Source of the DNA: G965212005 sp965212005
Lineage (GTDB): Bacteria > Pseudomonadota > Gammaproteobacteria > Porifericomitales > Porifericomitaceae
Assembly (NCBI GenBank): GCA_965212005.1
Contig: OZ243038.1
Span: forward strand, 1,364,001-1,428,000
Reading direction: 5' to 3'
Length of the DNA: 64,000 bases
The position numbers and the translations under genes were made by a program. The notes beneath the pieces were generated by a model. That model was not told where the DNA came from. It searched no databases and saw nothing but the letters and a program-made list of their open reading frames with translations. Of this stretch, positions 8,562 through 17,842 are shown in pieces. The stretch's first letter is position 1; each line of letters starts with the position of its first letter.

Positions 8562-9797
8562 ATGCGCAACCTCAGTTTCCTCTTTTTCAGTCTGCTGCTG
8601 ATCACGGCCATCGCCGCGAGCTTGGTTTACTTGCCGGGCCAGGCCGTATTCACCGTGGCGGGACAGACCGTCGAGATGAACCTGTTGTTGTTCATCCTGC
8701 TCAGTTACCTGGTCATTAGCCTGATCAAGGCACTGCTGCAGGCGCCGGGCAAGCTGCGCGCAGTTTCCCGCCAGCGCCGCAGTCAACAGGAAAAACGGCT
8801 GCTAAACGAAGGCATGCGCTGCCTGCTGACCGGGGACTGGAAACGGGCTGAGCGGCTGCTGAGCAAGGGCGCCCAACTCTGCGATCGCCCTCTGCTGTAC
8901 CACTTGGGCGCCGCCGAAGCAGCTTATCGCCAAGATCCGAAGCGTTGCCGGAAACATATGGACGCGGCCATGCACAGCGAACCGGAGGCCGAACTCAGTA
9001 CCGCCATTCTGCGCTCCAGAATGTATCAAAGCGAAGGCGAAATCGGGAAAGCCATCGAATGCCTGCAGCCGCTGCCGCGCCGGTATCCGAAGAACCGCCT
9101 GCTCGATGAGCGGCTGCTGGAACTGAAGCTGGAACAACGCGACTGGGAGGGCGTACTGGAACAACTGGAGCGGCTCCGCCTTCCTGCCCAGAAAAGTTAC
9201 GAACTGAAGGCGCAGGCCTTCGAGCACCTGCTATTCACCGCCAATCCCAGTCAGAAGCCAGACGACGTTGAGCGCATCTGGCAACGGGTGCCGGCCAAGC
9301 TGAAACGGGACGCCCGTACCATTAAATCCTATACCATCAGCTGCCTGCGCGGATCACTGGGCAGTTCCTGCGAACCCATGCTGAAGAAGGCGCTGAAACG
9401 CCGCTACGACCCGGAGTTGGCCCTGCTCTACGGCATGGTTCCCAGTCGAAAGCCCGCACAGCAACTGCGTTTTATGGAGCAGATGCTGGAAAAACAGCCC
9501 CAGGAGCCGATGCTGCTGCTCGCTGCCGGTCTGCTGAGCGCCCGCATGCAGCTTTGGGGCAAAGCCCGCAGCTACCTGGAAAGCAGCCAGAAACTGGCAC
9601 CGCGGGCAGAAACCTGCAGAGCCATCGCCACCTTGCTCGAGCGTCAGGGGAATCATGCCGAGGCGGCCCGAAATTACCGCAAGGGACTGGAATTATTGCT
9701 GGCAAAAATGGAGCCCGGTACGACGCAATCGCCAGGCCTGTCGCTGGAAATTTCGCTCCCGGGCCGCGAAAGCGGCGCCATCACCGTCCCTAATTAG
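8562..9797 (+). CDS. hemY: HemY family TPR membrane protein
   Basis: A 411-aa protein with two N-terminal membrane helices (about 4-24 and 40-62), the HemY_N pattern LPGQAVFTVAGQTVEMNL between them, then TPR-like helices to the C-terminus. Motifs include GAQLCDRPLLYHLGAAEAAY, RYPKNRLLDERLLELKLEQRDW, LLYGMVPSRKPAQQL and AETCRAIATLLERQGNHAEAARNYRKGL. This is the proteobacterial HemY, a proposed organiser of heme-synthesis enzymes, and not protoporphyrinogen oxidase of the same name. It is the last gene of the operon. The 217-bp convergent spacer to the ParA gene (9798-10014) has GC-rich dyads near 9909-9928 but no clear T-run. Confidence 0.93.
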   Translation: MRNLSFLFFSLLLITAIAASLVYLPGQAVFTVAGQTVEMNLLLFILLSYLVISLIKALLQAPGKLRAVSRQRRSQQEKRLLNEGMRCLLTGDWKRAERLLSKGAQLCDRPLLYHLGAAEAAYRQDPKRCRKHMDAAMHSEPEAELSTAILRSRMYQSEGEIGKAIECLQPLPRRYPKNRLLDERLLELKLEQRDWEGVLEQLERLRLPAQKSYELKAQAFEHLLFTANPSQKPDDVERIWQRVPAKLKRDARTIKSYTISCLRGSLGSSCEPMLKKALKRRYDPELALLYGMVPSRKPAQQLRFMEQMLEKQPQEPMLLLAAGLLSARMQLWGKARSYLESSQKLAPRAETCRAIATLLERQGNHAEAARNYRKGLELLLAKMEPGTTQSPGLSLEISLPGRESGAITVPN

Positions 9798-10014
9798 TCC
9801 CCGTTTCGCCCAGGGCCGTGTTACCGGCCTTATTCAAGCGGGACCGCTCCATACCCATTCAACCACCAGGCCAATATAAACGCCGGCACGGTTGCGACCG
9901 GCCCGCCCCAGGCCTGGCAGGCCAGGGCCGCGTGGCCGTGCTTTCGATCGATCGCCGCTTAACGACAACCGGTGAACATCACGAATCCTGGCCCCGGACA
10001 ACGGGCGCACCCGG

Positions 10015-10656
10015 TCAACGCGCACTCAGCCAATTGCGGATCGGTATCCATTGCTCCTGGTCGTAATAACACCTTGACGGCGCCAATTCGAAGATCGTGA
10101 GTCCCCGCTCGATCGAGTCCGTGTAGTTGCGGCTGGCACGCAACACGCTGAGCAACCGGATCGGACGCCCGTCGGGGAAACGGAGATCGCGCAGGAACAT
10201 CTCCGCCTTCGTGGTCATCAGCGTATCTTCCCGGACCCGATTGGCCAGCGTGGCGATGCGGACCTTGCCCCTGCGGACTTGGGGAATCTCCAGCAGAGTC
10301 TGCAGAAAGTCTTTTGCCGCCATCATGTCAATAGGAGACGGTAACACCGGAATCACAAAGGCACCCGACATCTGCGCCAGCCTGAGCATGGCCTGCGCCC
10401 GCAGGCCTGCGGGCGTATCAATGATCAGGTAATCCATGCGAGAAGGCAGCACCAGTTTCCTGCCAGTGATGACGGCAGTATGGATCGGTGCCCGCTCAGC
10501 AGGACGCAGGGAAAGCCAGGCTTTACCGCTGCCCTGCCCGTCCATGTCCAGAAAGGCCGTTTCGAATCCGCGCAACGCGTACATCCCGGCGATATTGATC
10601 GCGACCGTGCTTTTTCCACAGCCACCTTTAGGATTGATTACAGAAATTGTGTACAT
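10015..10656 (-). CDS. ParA/MinD-family ATPase, orphan, beside phosphoribulokinase
   Basis: A 213-aa deviant-Walker ATPase. The start at 10656 gives MYTISVINPKGGCGKSTVAINIAG, in which the KGGxxKST loop with signature lysine sits at the extreme N-terminus. The second motif FLDMDGQGSGKAW replaces the usual DxDPQGS, and YLIIDTPAGL is the Walker B region. No ParB and no parS-like repeat is adjacent, and the gene follows prkB by 78 nt on the same strand. Such small ParA proteins position plasmids, chemoreceptor arrays or carboxysomes (McdA). Placement by phosphoribulokinase invites a link to CO2-fixation machinery, but no carboxysome gene is visible, so this is only a hypothesis. Confidence 0.9.
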   Translation of the reverse strand: MYTISVINPKGGCGKSTVAINIAGMYALRGFETAFLDMDGQGSGKAWLSLRPAERAPIHTAVITGRKLVLPSRMDYLIIDTPAGLRAQAMLRLAQMSGAFVIPVLPSPIDMMAAKDFLQTLLEIPQVRRGKVRIATLANRVREDTLMTTKAEMFLRDLRFPDGRPIRLLSVLRASRNYTDSIERGLTIFELAPSRCYYDQEQWIPIRNWLSAR

Positions 10657-10734
10657 AAGCCCCCCTGGCAAATAACCAATGATGAATAAAACGACGGAGA
10701 TGCGCAATCGACACTGATATAGGCTACGGATGCA

Positions 10735-11610
10735 TCAGGCCCGATGCCGCGCCCGGATCAGCCGCTGCAGCGCGGGCGCGATGATTAGCTGCATGGCCAG
10801 CATTTTTTTGCCCTCGGGCACAACGATGGTATCGGGGGCAGATATAAAAGAAGCTTCTATCATCTCCAGAAGATAGCGGAAATCGACCCGGATTCTATTC
10901 GTGTTCCTGACATGAATGACGGAGAAACTCTGATCATGGGTCGGGACGTCCATCTCCAGGAAGGGATTTGACGTGTCCACCGTGGGCACGCGCTGAAAGT
11001 TAATATCGGTGATTGAGAATTGCGGAACGATGTAATGCACGTAATCGCGCATTCGGCTCAGGATCATTCTGATTGCGGCTTCCGACGAATATCCCCGCAG
11101 TGCCCGGTCGCGGTGGATTTTCTGCATCCACTCCAAATTGATGATTGGTGTTACGCCGATGAGCAGGTTAACGTGCCGGGCAACATTGATCGTTTTGGTC
11201 ACCAGGCCTCCGTGCAGCCCCTCATAAAACAGCAGATCGGTATCTTGCGGCAGCGGCTCCCAGTCCGTCAACGCACCGAGGACGGCACCGCGCCGGGCGG
11301 CTTCCTCCTCATTGTGAATATAATACCGTCGCCGGCCCGTACCCGATTTGCCGTATTCGCGGAACAACTGATCGAGTTCTGCAAATAAATTGCCCTCCGG
11401 ACCGAAATGTGTCATGTTCCTGCCCTCGTGCTCCGCGGCGACTACGACCCGGTCCATCTGCGCGCGGCTGTAGCGATGAAAGCCGTCCCCCTCAACGATC
11501 GCCGGCTGCAACCGCTCACGGCGGAAAATGCGCTCAAAAGCCATGCGCACGCTGGTGGTCCCTGCTCCAGAGGAGCCGGTCACGGCAATAATAGGATGTT
11601 TTCCAGACAA
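10735..11610 (-). CDS. prkB: Phosphoribulokinase (PrkB type)
   Basis: A 291-aa proteobacterial phosphoribulokinase, which makes ribulose-1,5-bisphosphate from ribulose-5-phosphate and ATP, the Calvin-cycle step before Rubisco. The P-loop reads GSSGAGTTS. Other motifs are VEGDGFHRYSRAQMD, NMTHFGPEGNLFAELDQLFREYG, DLLFYEGLHGG (Walker B-like) and HRDRALRGYSSEAA. The length is normal. The start codon is TTG at 11610, with MSGKHPIIAVTG as the N-terminus. It diverges from msbA and is followed by a ParA-type gene. No Rubisco gene is in the window; this gene alone argues for autotrophic capacity. Confidence 0.96.
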   Translation of the reverse strand: MSGKHPIIAVTGSSGAGTTSVRMAFERIFRRERLQPAIVEGDGFHRYSRAQMDRVVVAAEHEGRNMTHFGPEGNLFAELDQLFREYGKSGTGRRRYYIHNEEEAARRGAVLGALTDWEPLPQDTDLLFYEGLHGGLVTKTINVARHVNLLIGVTPIINLEWMQKIHRDRALRGYSSEAAIRMILSRMRDYVHYIVPQFSITDINFQRVPTVDTSNPFLEMDVPTHDQSFSVIHVRNTNRIRVDFRYLLEMIEASFISAPDTIVVPEGKKMLAMQLIIAPALQRLIRARHRA

Positions 11611-11797
11611 AATAACAAACCGTACTGGCGAGGAGTTCCATTGTACAAAATAGACCGTACTGATTCAGCCTCTCCGGCACGGACCCATCTCCGTCAATGC
11701 ATAATTTTTATATTTATTTTCAGTGATATACTAAGAAGATCCCGAGTCCGTCCGGCTCCCCCCTGCCGAAGCAGGCAGCAGACGCCGGGCTGGTCAG

Positions 11798-13648
11798 ATG
11801 CGCCTGAACGGCGGCCCTGTTTTCCCCCCTTGCGAGAACATAGAATACCGTCTTTTTCATCCATTCTCTTATTCACAGGCAAGCACCAGCCCATTGCATA
11901 CAACTCCCACTACATACTCCTTAGCTGCTGACAGAAAATGCGCCTCAAGGCTGCTGGGCCACATGCGGCCGTATATGAAAATATACCTGCTGTCTATCCT
12001 CTGCATGATATTAACTGCCGTACTGCACCCGATCATCGCGTCCCTGATAGAGCCCCTGATCGACGACGGCATTATTGAGCAGGACGCGCACAAGATGCTG
12101 CTGATTCCGATCTGGCTGGCATTGCTGATGACCATTAAGGCGATCTTCTCTTTTTTTTCCAACTGGTCCGCGTCTTGGATTTCGCTGCAGATTGGCATGG
12201 ATCTGCGCCGGGGGATGTTCAGTAATATCCTCTCTTTTCCGATCGGCTACTTCGGCAGTCACACCGAAGGCAGCGTTTCCTCCAAATTCTCCTACGAGTC
12301 GAACCTGGTTCAAGCCTCGCTGGTTACAACGCTGACGGCAATTTTCCTGGACGGCGTTTCCATCCTGGCGCTGCTCAGCTGGTTGTTTTACAAAAACTGG
12401 CTGTTCACGCTGCTCGCGCTGCTGGGCGCTCCGTTGATCTTGCTGACCCTGGCCAAGTTGAGAAAACGCATCCGTAGAATGCAGGATCAATCACAGCATT
12501 CCACCGGAGAGATCATCCACTTGGTGGGTCAGGCAATTTCTGCCCTGAAAGTCATCAAGATTTTCGGCAGCGAGGCACAGGAAAGGCAGCGCTTTACCAA
12601 GGTCATCAACCGCAACCGGCAGCAATCGATGAAGGTGATCATCACCGGCGCACTCGGCACGCCGCTGGTGCAAATCGTGCTGATCGTGCCTATTTTCTGC
12701 ATGGTCTACGTCGCCAACCAGCAGATCCTCGCCGGCCAGACCTCCCTGGGAGAATTCATCGCCTTTTTTACCGGCTTCCTCATGCTTACCAAGCCGCTGA
12801 AAAACCTTTCCAATATCAACCAGATGATACATCAAGGCCTGTCTGCCGCCGCCAGCATATTCGCGCTCATCGACGTCCCCGCGGAACAGGACAACGGCCA
12901 CGTAAAGGCGCGACGGGTCCGAGGCAGGATCGACATTTCCCAACTGCAATTCAGCTACAGAAAAGGCGGCCCCCCTGCTCTCAACGGGGTCAACCTGGAG
13001 ATACAGGAAATGGAAACCGTCGCGCTGGTGGGTCCCTCCGGCAGCGGTAAATCCACGCTGATCAATCTCATTGCCCGCTTCTATGAACCGGACGCAGGCT
13101 ACATAAGGCTGGACGGACAGGACCAGCGCGCATACACGCTGGACTCCTACCGCTCACAACTGACCATCGTCAACCAGGAAGTGGTGCTGTTCGACGACAC
13201 CATACGCAACAACGTCTGCTGCGGAGCGGAGCCTGCCGAGGCGGACCTGCAACGAGCCATCGAAGACGCCTATGTCACCGAATTTACTGATTCGCTCCCT
13301 GACGGGCTGGACACCCAGGTCGGCGAAAACGGCATGCAGCTCTCCGCCGGTCAGCGCCAGCGCATCGCCATTGCCCGTGCCCTGCTCAGAAACCCGCCCA
13401 TCCTGATCTTTGACGAGGCGACCTCGGCGCTGGACGCGATCTCAGAGAGATACATTCAGGCCGCCTTGCGCAAGGCGACCTACCATCGCACCTGCATCAT
13501 CATCGCCCATCACCTGACGACCGTGCAAAACGCGGACCGGATTGCCGTCATCAGGCAAGGCCGGATCATCGAGACCGGCACACACACGGACCTGCTGCAA
13601 CGCGCCGGGCTGTACGCCAAGCTGCAAAACAGCGTGCTCTCTCCGTAA
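11798..13648 (+). CDS. msbA: Lipid A export ATP-binding/permease protein MsbA (ABC half-transporter)
   Basis: Open frame of 616 codons. An N-terminal six-helix ABC exporter membrane domain (about residues 60-345) begins at MRPYMKIYLLSILCM and includes LIEPLIDDGI and the coupling stretch GSVSSKFSYESNLV. The C-terminal nucleotide-binding domain has Walker A GPSGSGKST, the Q-loop region VNQEVVLFDDTIRNNV, signature LSAGQRQR, Walker B ILIFDEATSALD and the switch His in IIAHHLTT. MsbA flips lipid A-core to the periplasmic leaflet. The first 30 or so codons are unlike the family, so translation may really begin at TTG 11894 or ATG 11963. It converges on tgpA. Confidence 0.93.
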   Translation: MRLNGGPVFPPCENIEYRLFHPFSYSQASTSPLHTTPTTYSLAADRKCASRLLGHMRPYMKIYLLSILCMILTAVLHPIIASLIEPLIDDGIIEQDAHKMLLIPIWLALLMTIKAIFSFFSNWSASWISLQIGMDLRRGMFSNILSFPIGYFGSHTEGSVSSKFSYESNLVQASLVTTLTAIFLDGVSILALLSWLFYKNWLFTLLALLGAPLILLTLAKLRKRIRRMQDQSQHSTGEIIHLVGQAISALKVIKIFGSEAQERQRFTKVINRNRQQSMKVIITGALGTPLVQIVLIVPIFCMVYVANQQILAGQTSLGEFIAFFTGFLMLTKPLKNLSNINQMIHQGLSAAASIFALIDVPAEQDNGHVKARRVRGRIDISQLQFSYRKGGPPALNGVNLEIQEMETVALVGPSGSGKSTLINLIARFYEPDAGYIRLDGQDQRAYTLDSYRSQLTIVNQEVVLFDDTIRNNVCCGAEPAEADLQRAIEDAYVTEFTDSLPDGLDTQVGENGMQLSAGQRQRIAIARALLRNPPILIFDEATSALDAISERYIQAALRKATYHRTCIIIAHHLTTVQNADRIAVIRQGRIIETGTHTDLLQRAGLYAKLQNSVLSP

Positions 13649-13658
13649 CACCAATCAT

Positions 13659-13696
13659 CCATGCGCGCTGCCGGCCCAGGATGGCAAGGCGCATGG
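13659..13696. terminator. Possible bidirectional terminator hairpin between msbA and tgpA
   Basis: In the 59-bp space between two convergent stops there is an inverted repeat: CCATGCGC at 13659-13666 and GCGCATGG at 13689-13696, an 8-bp stem with a 22-nt loop. There is no T-run, so intrinsic termination is uncertain. Confidence 0.3.
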
Positions 13697-13707
13697 AACA
13701 GGCAGAG

Positions 13708-15735
13708 TTAGACCGTTTCCCTGGCCTGCGGTTGAATACGGGGGCGGAAGGCACGAATGCGGCTTTTCAGCTCTTGCAGTCCGTCCGGGGCCGATCCATA
13801 GCGGTAGCGAACATAAAGCTCAGTGATCCGTTCCACTTCCTGCCGGCAGGAACGGGTCAGCCGCCCAGCGATCGAGTCCGCAAAATCCAGCGGTCCCTGT
13901 ACCGGGCGGCGAGGCAACCCTGCCCGGGCCAGCTTCAGGCAAAACTGCCGGTAGAGTTCGACCACTGGCTCTGCCCGGCCGGGGCTACGGCGCAGCATCC
14001 ATGGGATAAACAGCAGTAAAAGCAGCGCGAACCATTTCAGCGCCGCCAGCAGCAGGCCCGAAATATCCAGTCGCTGCATCCCCATGTTCTGCAGCAGTTT
14101 CAACTGCCGCTGCCGATCATACGCTAAAATCCACTGGTTCCAGCGGTTGTTAAGAGCATCCAGGGAAAACCGGGCCGTGCGCCACCACTCCGAGAAGTGC
14201 GTGCCGGAGCCAATAATGAATAACTCATTTGCAACCGGCAGAAAATCATCAACCCCCAACTCCAGCCGGTTCGGGGCCACCACTGCGGTCGGATCCACCC
14301 GCCGCCATCCTTCCTCCGGCAGCCATACCTCCGTCCAGGCATGGGCGTCTTTCTGGCGCACCGTGTAATAGCCTCCCACCGGATTGAATTCGCCGCCCTG
14401 GTACCCGGTCACCACCCGGGCCGGGATACCGGCGGCCCGCATCAACAGCACAAAGGCGGACGCGTAGTGCTCGCAAAATCCCTGCCGCGTGTCAAATAAA
14501 AATCCGTCCATCAGATCCGCCTGCAAAGGCGGCGCGCGCGGCTGAAGCGTGTAGACGTAACCTCCGGTGCGGAACGTCTGCAAGGCGCGATTGACAATTT
14601 CAGACGCCGCCAGACCCTGCTCGCGCCAGCTTCTGCCCAGGGACACGGTACGCAGATGCCGGTCGGGTGGAAGCTGCAGCCCGCGCTGGAGCCGCCGCGG
14701 ATTTTCCGGAACGATTCGATAATCCACGTAGGAGGTTAATTCGTGGCGGACTCGGGCCTGCACGGGCCGGACGTGAACGAGTTGCAGATCCGGCGTGATC
14801 CGGGTGCCCTGCGGCGCCCGTACGGGCAAATCCAACGCAAACAACCAACGCCCGCGATGCGGCTCCATCGTGATCGCGTAAGCGGTCGCGGCACCCTGCC
14901 TGGCAAAACCATCGTAACGCTGTGCCTTGGAATCGCCCTGCTTCCAGGTAGTCCCGTCCGTCTCCCATAGTACCGGGCCTCTCCAGTATAATTGTGCCGT
15001 ACTCGGCTCCGGACCGTAAAAATCGACCCGAAACGCGATCGCGTTGGATTGGATCAGGGAACTGATAGTGCCGGGCGCCATGGTTTCTCCTACCCCGGTA
15101 ATTCCCGTCCGCACCGACTCCGCCAATCCCCACAGCGGGCCGGGAAGTCGCGGGAACAGTACAAACGCCACCAATGCGAACGGCAGTGCCTGCAACAGCA
15201 GTACCGCACTCAGGCGCAATCCTTCCCGGGAAGCACGCCGACCGCCATAATCATGACACAGGATCAAGGAGGTCGTAATCGCCACGATCGTCAGCAGCAC
15301 GTATAGGGTAGCACCCATCGACTGGTAGTAGAAAAACAGGGTTGCGGTATGAAAATATCCGGTCAATACGGTCACGTGGAAATCCCGCTCCGAGGCAATC
15401 TCCCATAGCTTCAGTGCAACGACCGCCGTGAGCAGCGCAACGCCCGGCTCCCTGGAAAACCATCTGCCGTAAGAAAAATAGATAAGGGTCAGCACCACGA
15501 TCATGACAACGCTAATCAGCAGAAACCTGACCAGCCTGGCCGAGGTGGATGGCGGATTCATCCGTACCCCGGAGCCAAAACGCACCATCCCCCACCGGCC
15601 CAGCACGAGTCCGAAGAAAATGCCCGTGATGGCAGGTGGCAAGTGGGGGACGTGCAACAGGGTGGTCATCACCAGGCCGGCGCTCAACCAGCGCAAGGCC
15701 GCCAGGTTCCGCTGAAAATATGCTGTACTCGTCAC
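13708..15735 (-). CDS. tgpA: TgpA-type transglutaminase-like membrane protein (DUF3488 plus transglutaminase core)
   Basis: A 675-aa protein. N-terminal membrane helices (about 1-175) carry the DUF3488 region, with LFPRLPGPLWGL following the membrane part. A periplasmic transglutaminase-like domain holds the Cys-His-Asp triad in GFCEHYASAFVLLMRAAGIPAR, KDAHAWTEVW and GWRRVDPTA. One more membrane helix (about 550-570) and a cytoplasmic tail follow. The GTG start at 15735 gives a GTGA overlap with the DUF58 gene; an upstream ATG at 15879 would lie inside that gene. The trio moxR-DUF58-tgpA is a recurrent bacterial operon; TgpA is essential in Pseudomonas aeruginosa, with an unclear substrate. 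Confidence 0.93.
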   Translation of the reverse strand: MTSTAYFQRNLAALRWLSAGLVMTTLLHVPHLPPAITGIFFGLVLGRWGMVRFGSGVRMNPPSTSARLVRFLLISVVMIVVLTLIYFSYGRWFSREPGVALLTAVVALKLWEIASERDFHVTVLTGYFHTATLFFYYQSMGATLYVLLTIVAITTSLILCHDYGGRRASREGLRLSAVLLLQALPFALVAFVLFPRLPGPLWGLAESVRTGITGVGETMAPGTISSLIQSNAIAFRVDFYGPEPSTAQLYWRGPVLWETDGTTWKQGDSKAQRYDGFARQGAATAYAITMEPHRGRWLFALDLPVRAPQGTRITPDLQLVHVRPVQARVRHELTSYVDYRIVPENPRRLQRGLQLPPDRHLRTVSLGRSWREQGLAASEIVNRALQTFRTGGYVYTLQPRAPPLQADLMDGFLFDTRQGFCEHYASAFVLLMRAAGIPARVVTGYQGGEFNPVGGYYTVRQKDAHAWTEVWLPEEGWRRVDPTAVVAPNRLELGVDDFLPVANELFIIGSGTHFSEWWRTARFSLDALNNRWNQWILAYDRQRQLKLLQNMGMQRLDISGLLLAALKWFALLLLLFIPWMLRRSPGRAEPVVELYRQFCLKLARAGLPRRPVQGPLDFADSIAGRLTRSCRQEVERITELYVRYRYGSAPDGLQELKSRIRAFRPRIQPQARETV

Positions 15736-16781
15736 GAAATCTTCCCAATGCCGTACAGGGCGAGTGCGCGCAGACACCTGTTGCAGTGCCCTTCCCCCTG
15801 CCCCGGCGGGATTCGCATTCCCGGCAAATCCAGTCCATATTCCAGGCGCTCCTCCCTGGCCTCCAGAACCCAGGTGCACAATTGAGAAAGCGCAGCTTCC
15901 TGATCGTGCAAGGCAGAGACGTGCTGCCAGGACAAGTACAGCTTCAGGGCAACGCCGCCGACAAACTCGCCGACCAGCAGTTCCCGCGAACCCAGGCTTT
16001 TCCAGGAGATGCTGCGCGGCGGGTCACCAGGCTGATAACGGCGCATGCCTTGAAAATCCTCCGCCCCAGGCTCCCTGCCTGTGCTCTCACCCTCTTTCTG
16101 CATCGGCGGCGGCGGCAACGGCAGCAACGCCTCGGGGCGAGGGTATACCAGGCAGCGCGGCGGCCGGGGCAGGGTTGCCCAGGCACGAAACAACCCCATT
16201 GGATAACGACTGGAAACGCGAACCCGATGCAGCAGCAGCCAGCCGCGCGCTTCCGTCGGCAGGCTCAAACTGGCAAAGAGTGCCACGTTGGGCGGCACAT
16301 ACAGGGCAATGGGCAAAGGAGAGCCCGGCGGCTCCCGGGCGTCCCGGCTGGCGTCCTCTTTCTCGCGCCGCAGACTCTCTTCGTGCGAGTGACAATTCAG
16401 TCTCTGCTCCCTGCGCCCGTCGGGAAGCTGCTGCAATCCAAAAAACTCCAGGGCATGACAGCGTTTATCCTGCGGATTTTGCAATTGGAACGGAAACACG
16501 GCACGGTGCCCGGCAAAGGTCGGCTCCGGGTGCCGCAGTTCCAATGCCAGGCCATTAAGATTGCGGTGCGTGTGCAGCATGCAAACCAGCATCACACTGC
16601 CCAGCAAAAACGCGACCCCGTACATCAGGCTGTTGCTGTAATTGATCCCGCCCAGCAAAATCAGCAAAAGAACGACCAAGTAGGTCATCCCCTGCCTGGT
16701 CGGCAGGATATAGATATTTCCCAGGCCTAACCGCAACGTACGCACGGCGGTCGGGCCATCGGTAACAGGGCGGGATTGCAC
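15732..16781 (-). CDS. DUF58 domain-containing protein
   Basis: A 349-aa protein with two N-terminal membrane segments (about 30-75, MTYLVVLLLILLGGINYSNS then LMYGVAFLLGSVMLVCML) and a C-terminal DUF58 domain. The DUF58 signature is GAEDFQGMRRYQPGDPPRSISWKSLG, and ELLVGEFVGG follows. DUF58 proteins resemble vWA-like folds and work with MoxR AAA+ ATPases, probably in maturation or assembly of exported proteins. It sits between moxR (16-nt gap) and tgpA (4-nt overlap), the standard arrangement. Confidence 0.92.
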   Translation of the reverse strand: MQSRPVTDGPTAVRTLRLGLGNIYILPTRQGMTYLVVLLLILLGGINYSNSLMYGVAFLLGSVMLVCMLHTHRNLNGLALELRHPEPTFAGHRAVFPFQLQNPQDKRCHALEFFGLQQLPDGRREQRLNCHSHEESLRREKEDASRDAREPPGSPLPIALYVPPNVALFASLSLPTEARGWLLLHRVRVSSRYPMGLFRAWATLPRPPRCLVYPRPEALLPLPPPPMQKEGESTGREPGAEDFQGMRRYQPGDPPRSISWKSLGSRELLVGEFVGGVALKLYLSWQHVSALHDQEAALSQLCTWVLEAREERLEYGLDLPGMRIPPGQGEGHCNRCLRALALYGIGKIS

Positions 16782-16797
16782 GGCAGGCGACCCGCGA

Positions 16798-17757
16798 TCA
16801 GGGGATGGGGATCTCCGCGATCAATTCCCGCACCGCGTCATCGGCTCCCAACTCCTTTCCCGGCCCGCCGCGCAGACGCAAGCGGTGGCTGATCGTGCCC
16901 GGCAACACCGCCTGCAGATCCTCAGGCAACACCATCGATCGGCCATTCATCAAGGCCCATGCCTGCCCACAGTGCAGCGCTGCCAGGCCGGCACGAGGAG
17001 ACAAGCCAAGCTCGTAATTCGGCGACTCCCGGCTAAAGCGCAACAGCTCCTGCAGGTAATCCAGCAAAGCGTCGCTGACATGGACGGTAGAGACTAGTTT
17101 TTGCGCGCCCAACAGCCAGTCCACTGTCTCCGGCGGCTCCATCTCATGCAGCACTTGACGCCGGTCGGCCCCACGGAGCAATTCTCGCTCCGAGTCCATG
17201 TCCGGGTAACCCAGGCTCAATCGCATGGTAAAACGGTCCACTTGGGACTCTGGCAGCGGGAAGGCGCCGATCTGAGAAAACGGGTTTTGCGTGGCAATCA
17301 CAAAAAACGGGTACGGCAACTCGCGCGTGTGCCCCTCCACCGTCACCTGCCGCTCCTCCATCGCCTCCAGAAGTGCGCTCTGCGCCTTGGGAGTGGCCCG
17401 GTTAATCTCGTCCGCCAGCACCACCTGCGCGAACACCGGACCCGGATGAAACTGAAAGGTATCCGTCTGCCGACTGTACACTGAATAACCCAGAATATCG
17501 GCCGGCAGCATATCGCTGGTAAATTGAATTCTCTGGTGCGCCAGGCCAAAAAGACGGGCCAGCAGATGGGCCAGTATCGTCTTGCCGACGCCGGGCAGAT
17601 CCTCGACCAGCAGATGGCCGTGCACCAACATACAAGCCAGGGCCAAACGGATCGTCTGTTCCTTGCCCAGCAATACCCGGCCGGCTCGTTGAACCAGCTG
17701 CTCAACACGGCGTCCAGCCTGTTCAATTGCAGAGCTATTTTTATCAGAAGCACTCAT
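16798..17757 (-). CDS. MoxR family AAA+ ATPase
   Basis: A 319-aa MoxR ATPase, a chaperone-like AAA+ protein that works with vWA/DUF58 partners. Walker A is in LPGVGKTILAHLLARLFG, Walker B in VVLADEINRATPKAQSALLEAMEERQVTVEG, sensor 1 in FFVIATQNPFSQIGAFPLPESQVDRF, and the C-terminal lid has SPRAGLAAL. The start at 17757 (MSASDKNSS) is preferred over an in-frame start 8 codons upstream because the upstream residues are not family-like. It is the first gene of the moxR-DUF58-tgpA unit, so its promoter should lie in or near 17758-17842. Confidence 0.93.
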   Translation of the reverse strand: MSASDKNSSAIEQAGRRVEQLVQRAGRVLLGKEQTIRLALACMLVHGHLLVEDLPGVGKTILAHLLARLFGLAHQRIQFTSDMLPADILGYSVYSRQTDTFQFHPGPVFAQVVLADEINRATPKAQSALLEAMEERQVTVEGHTRELPYPFFVIATQNPFSQIGAFPLPESQVDRFTMRLSLGYPDMDSERELLRGADRRQVLHEMEPPETVDWLLGAQKLVSTVHVSDALLDYLQELLRFSRESPNYELGLSPRAGLAALHCGQAWALMNGRSMVLPEDLQAVLPGTISHRLRLRGGPGKELGADDAVRELIAEIPIP

Positions 17758-17842
17758 GGGCAGGAAAATCCACGCCCTCACGGCGCATAGAGGGGGGATA
17801 TTATAGCGCAGACGCCACTAACCAGCACCTGGGCAGCAATCT

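Noticed and set aside
10015..10656. Plasmid or prophage partition locus
   Set aside because: No ParB, parS-like repeats, replication or phage genes are nearby, and the flanks are chromosomal housekeeping genes.
10015..11610. Carboxysome locus
   Set aside because: Only phosphoribulokinase and a ParA-type protein are present; no Rubisco, shell, CsoS2 or carbonic anhydrase gene is visible.
15636..16730. Plus-strand open frame of 364 codons opposite DUF58
   Set aside because: Gln/Arg-rich antisense shadow of a well-supported gene within a conserved operon.
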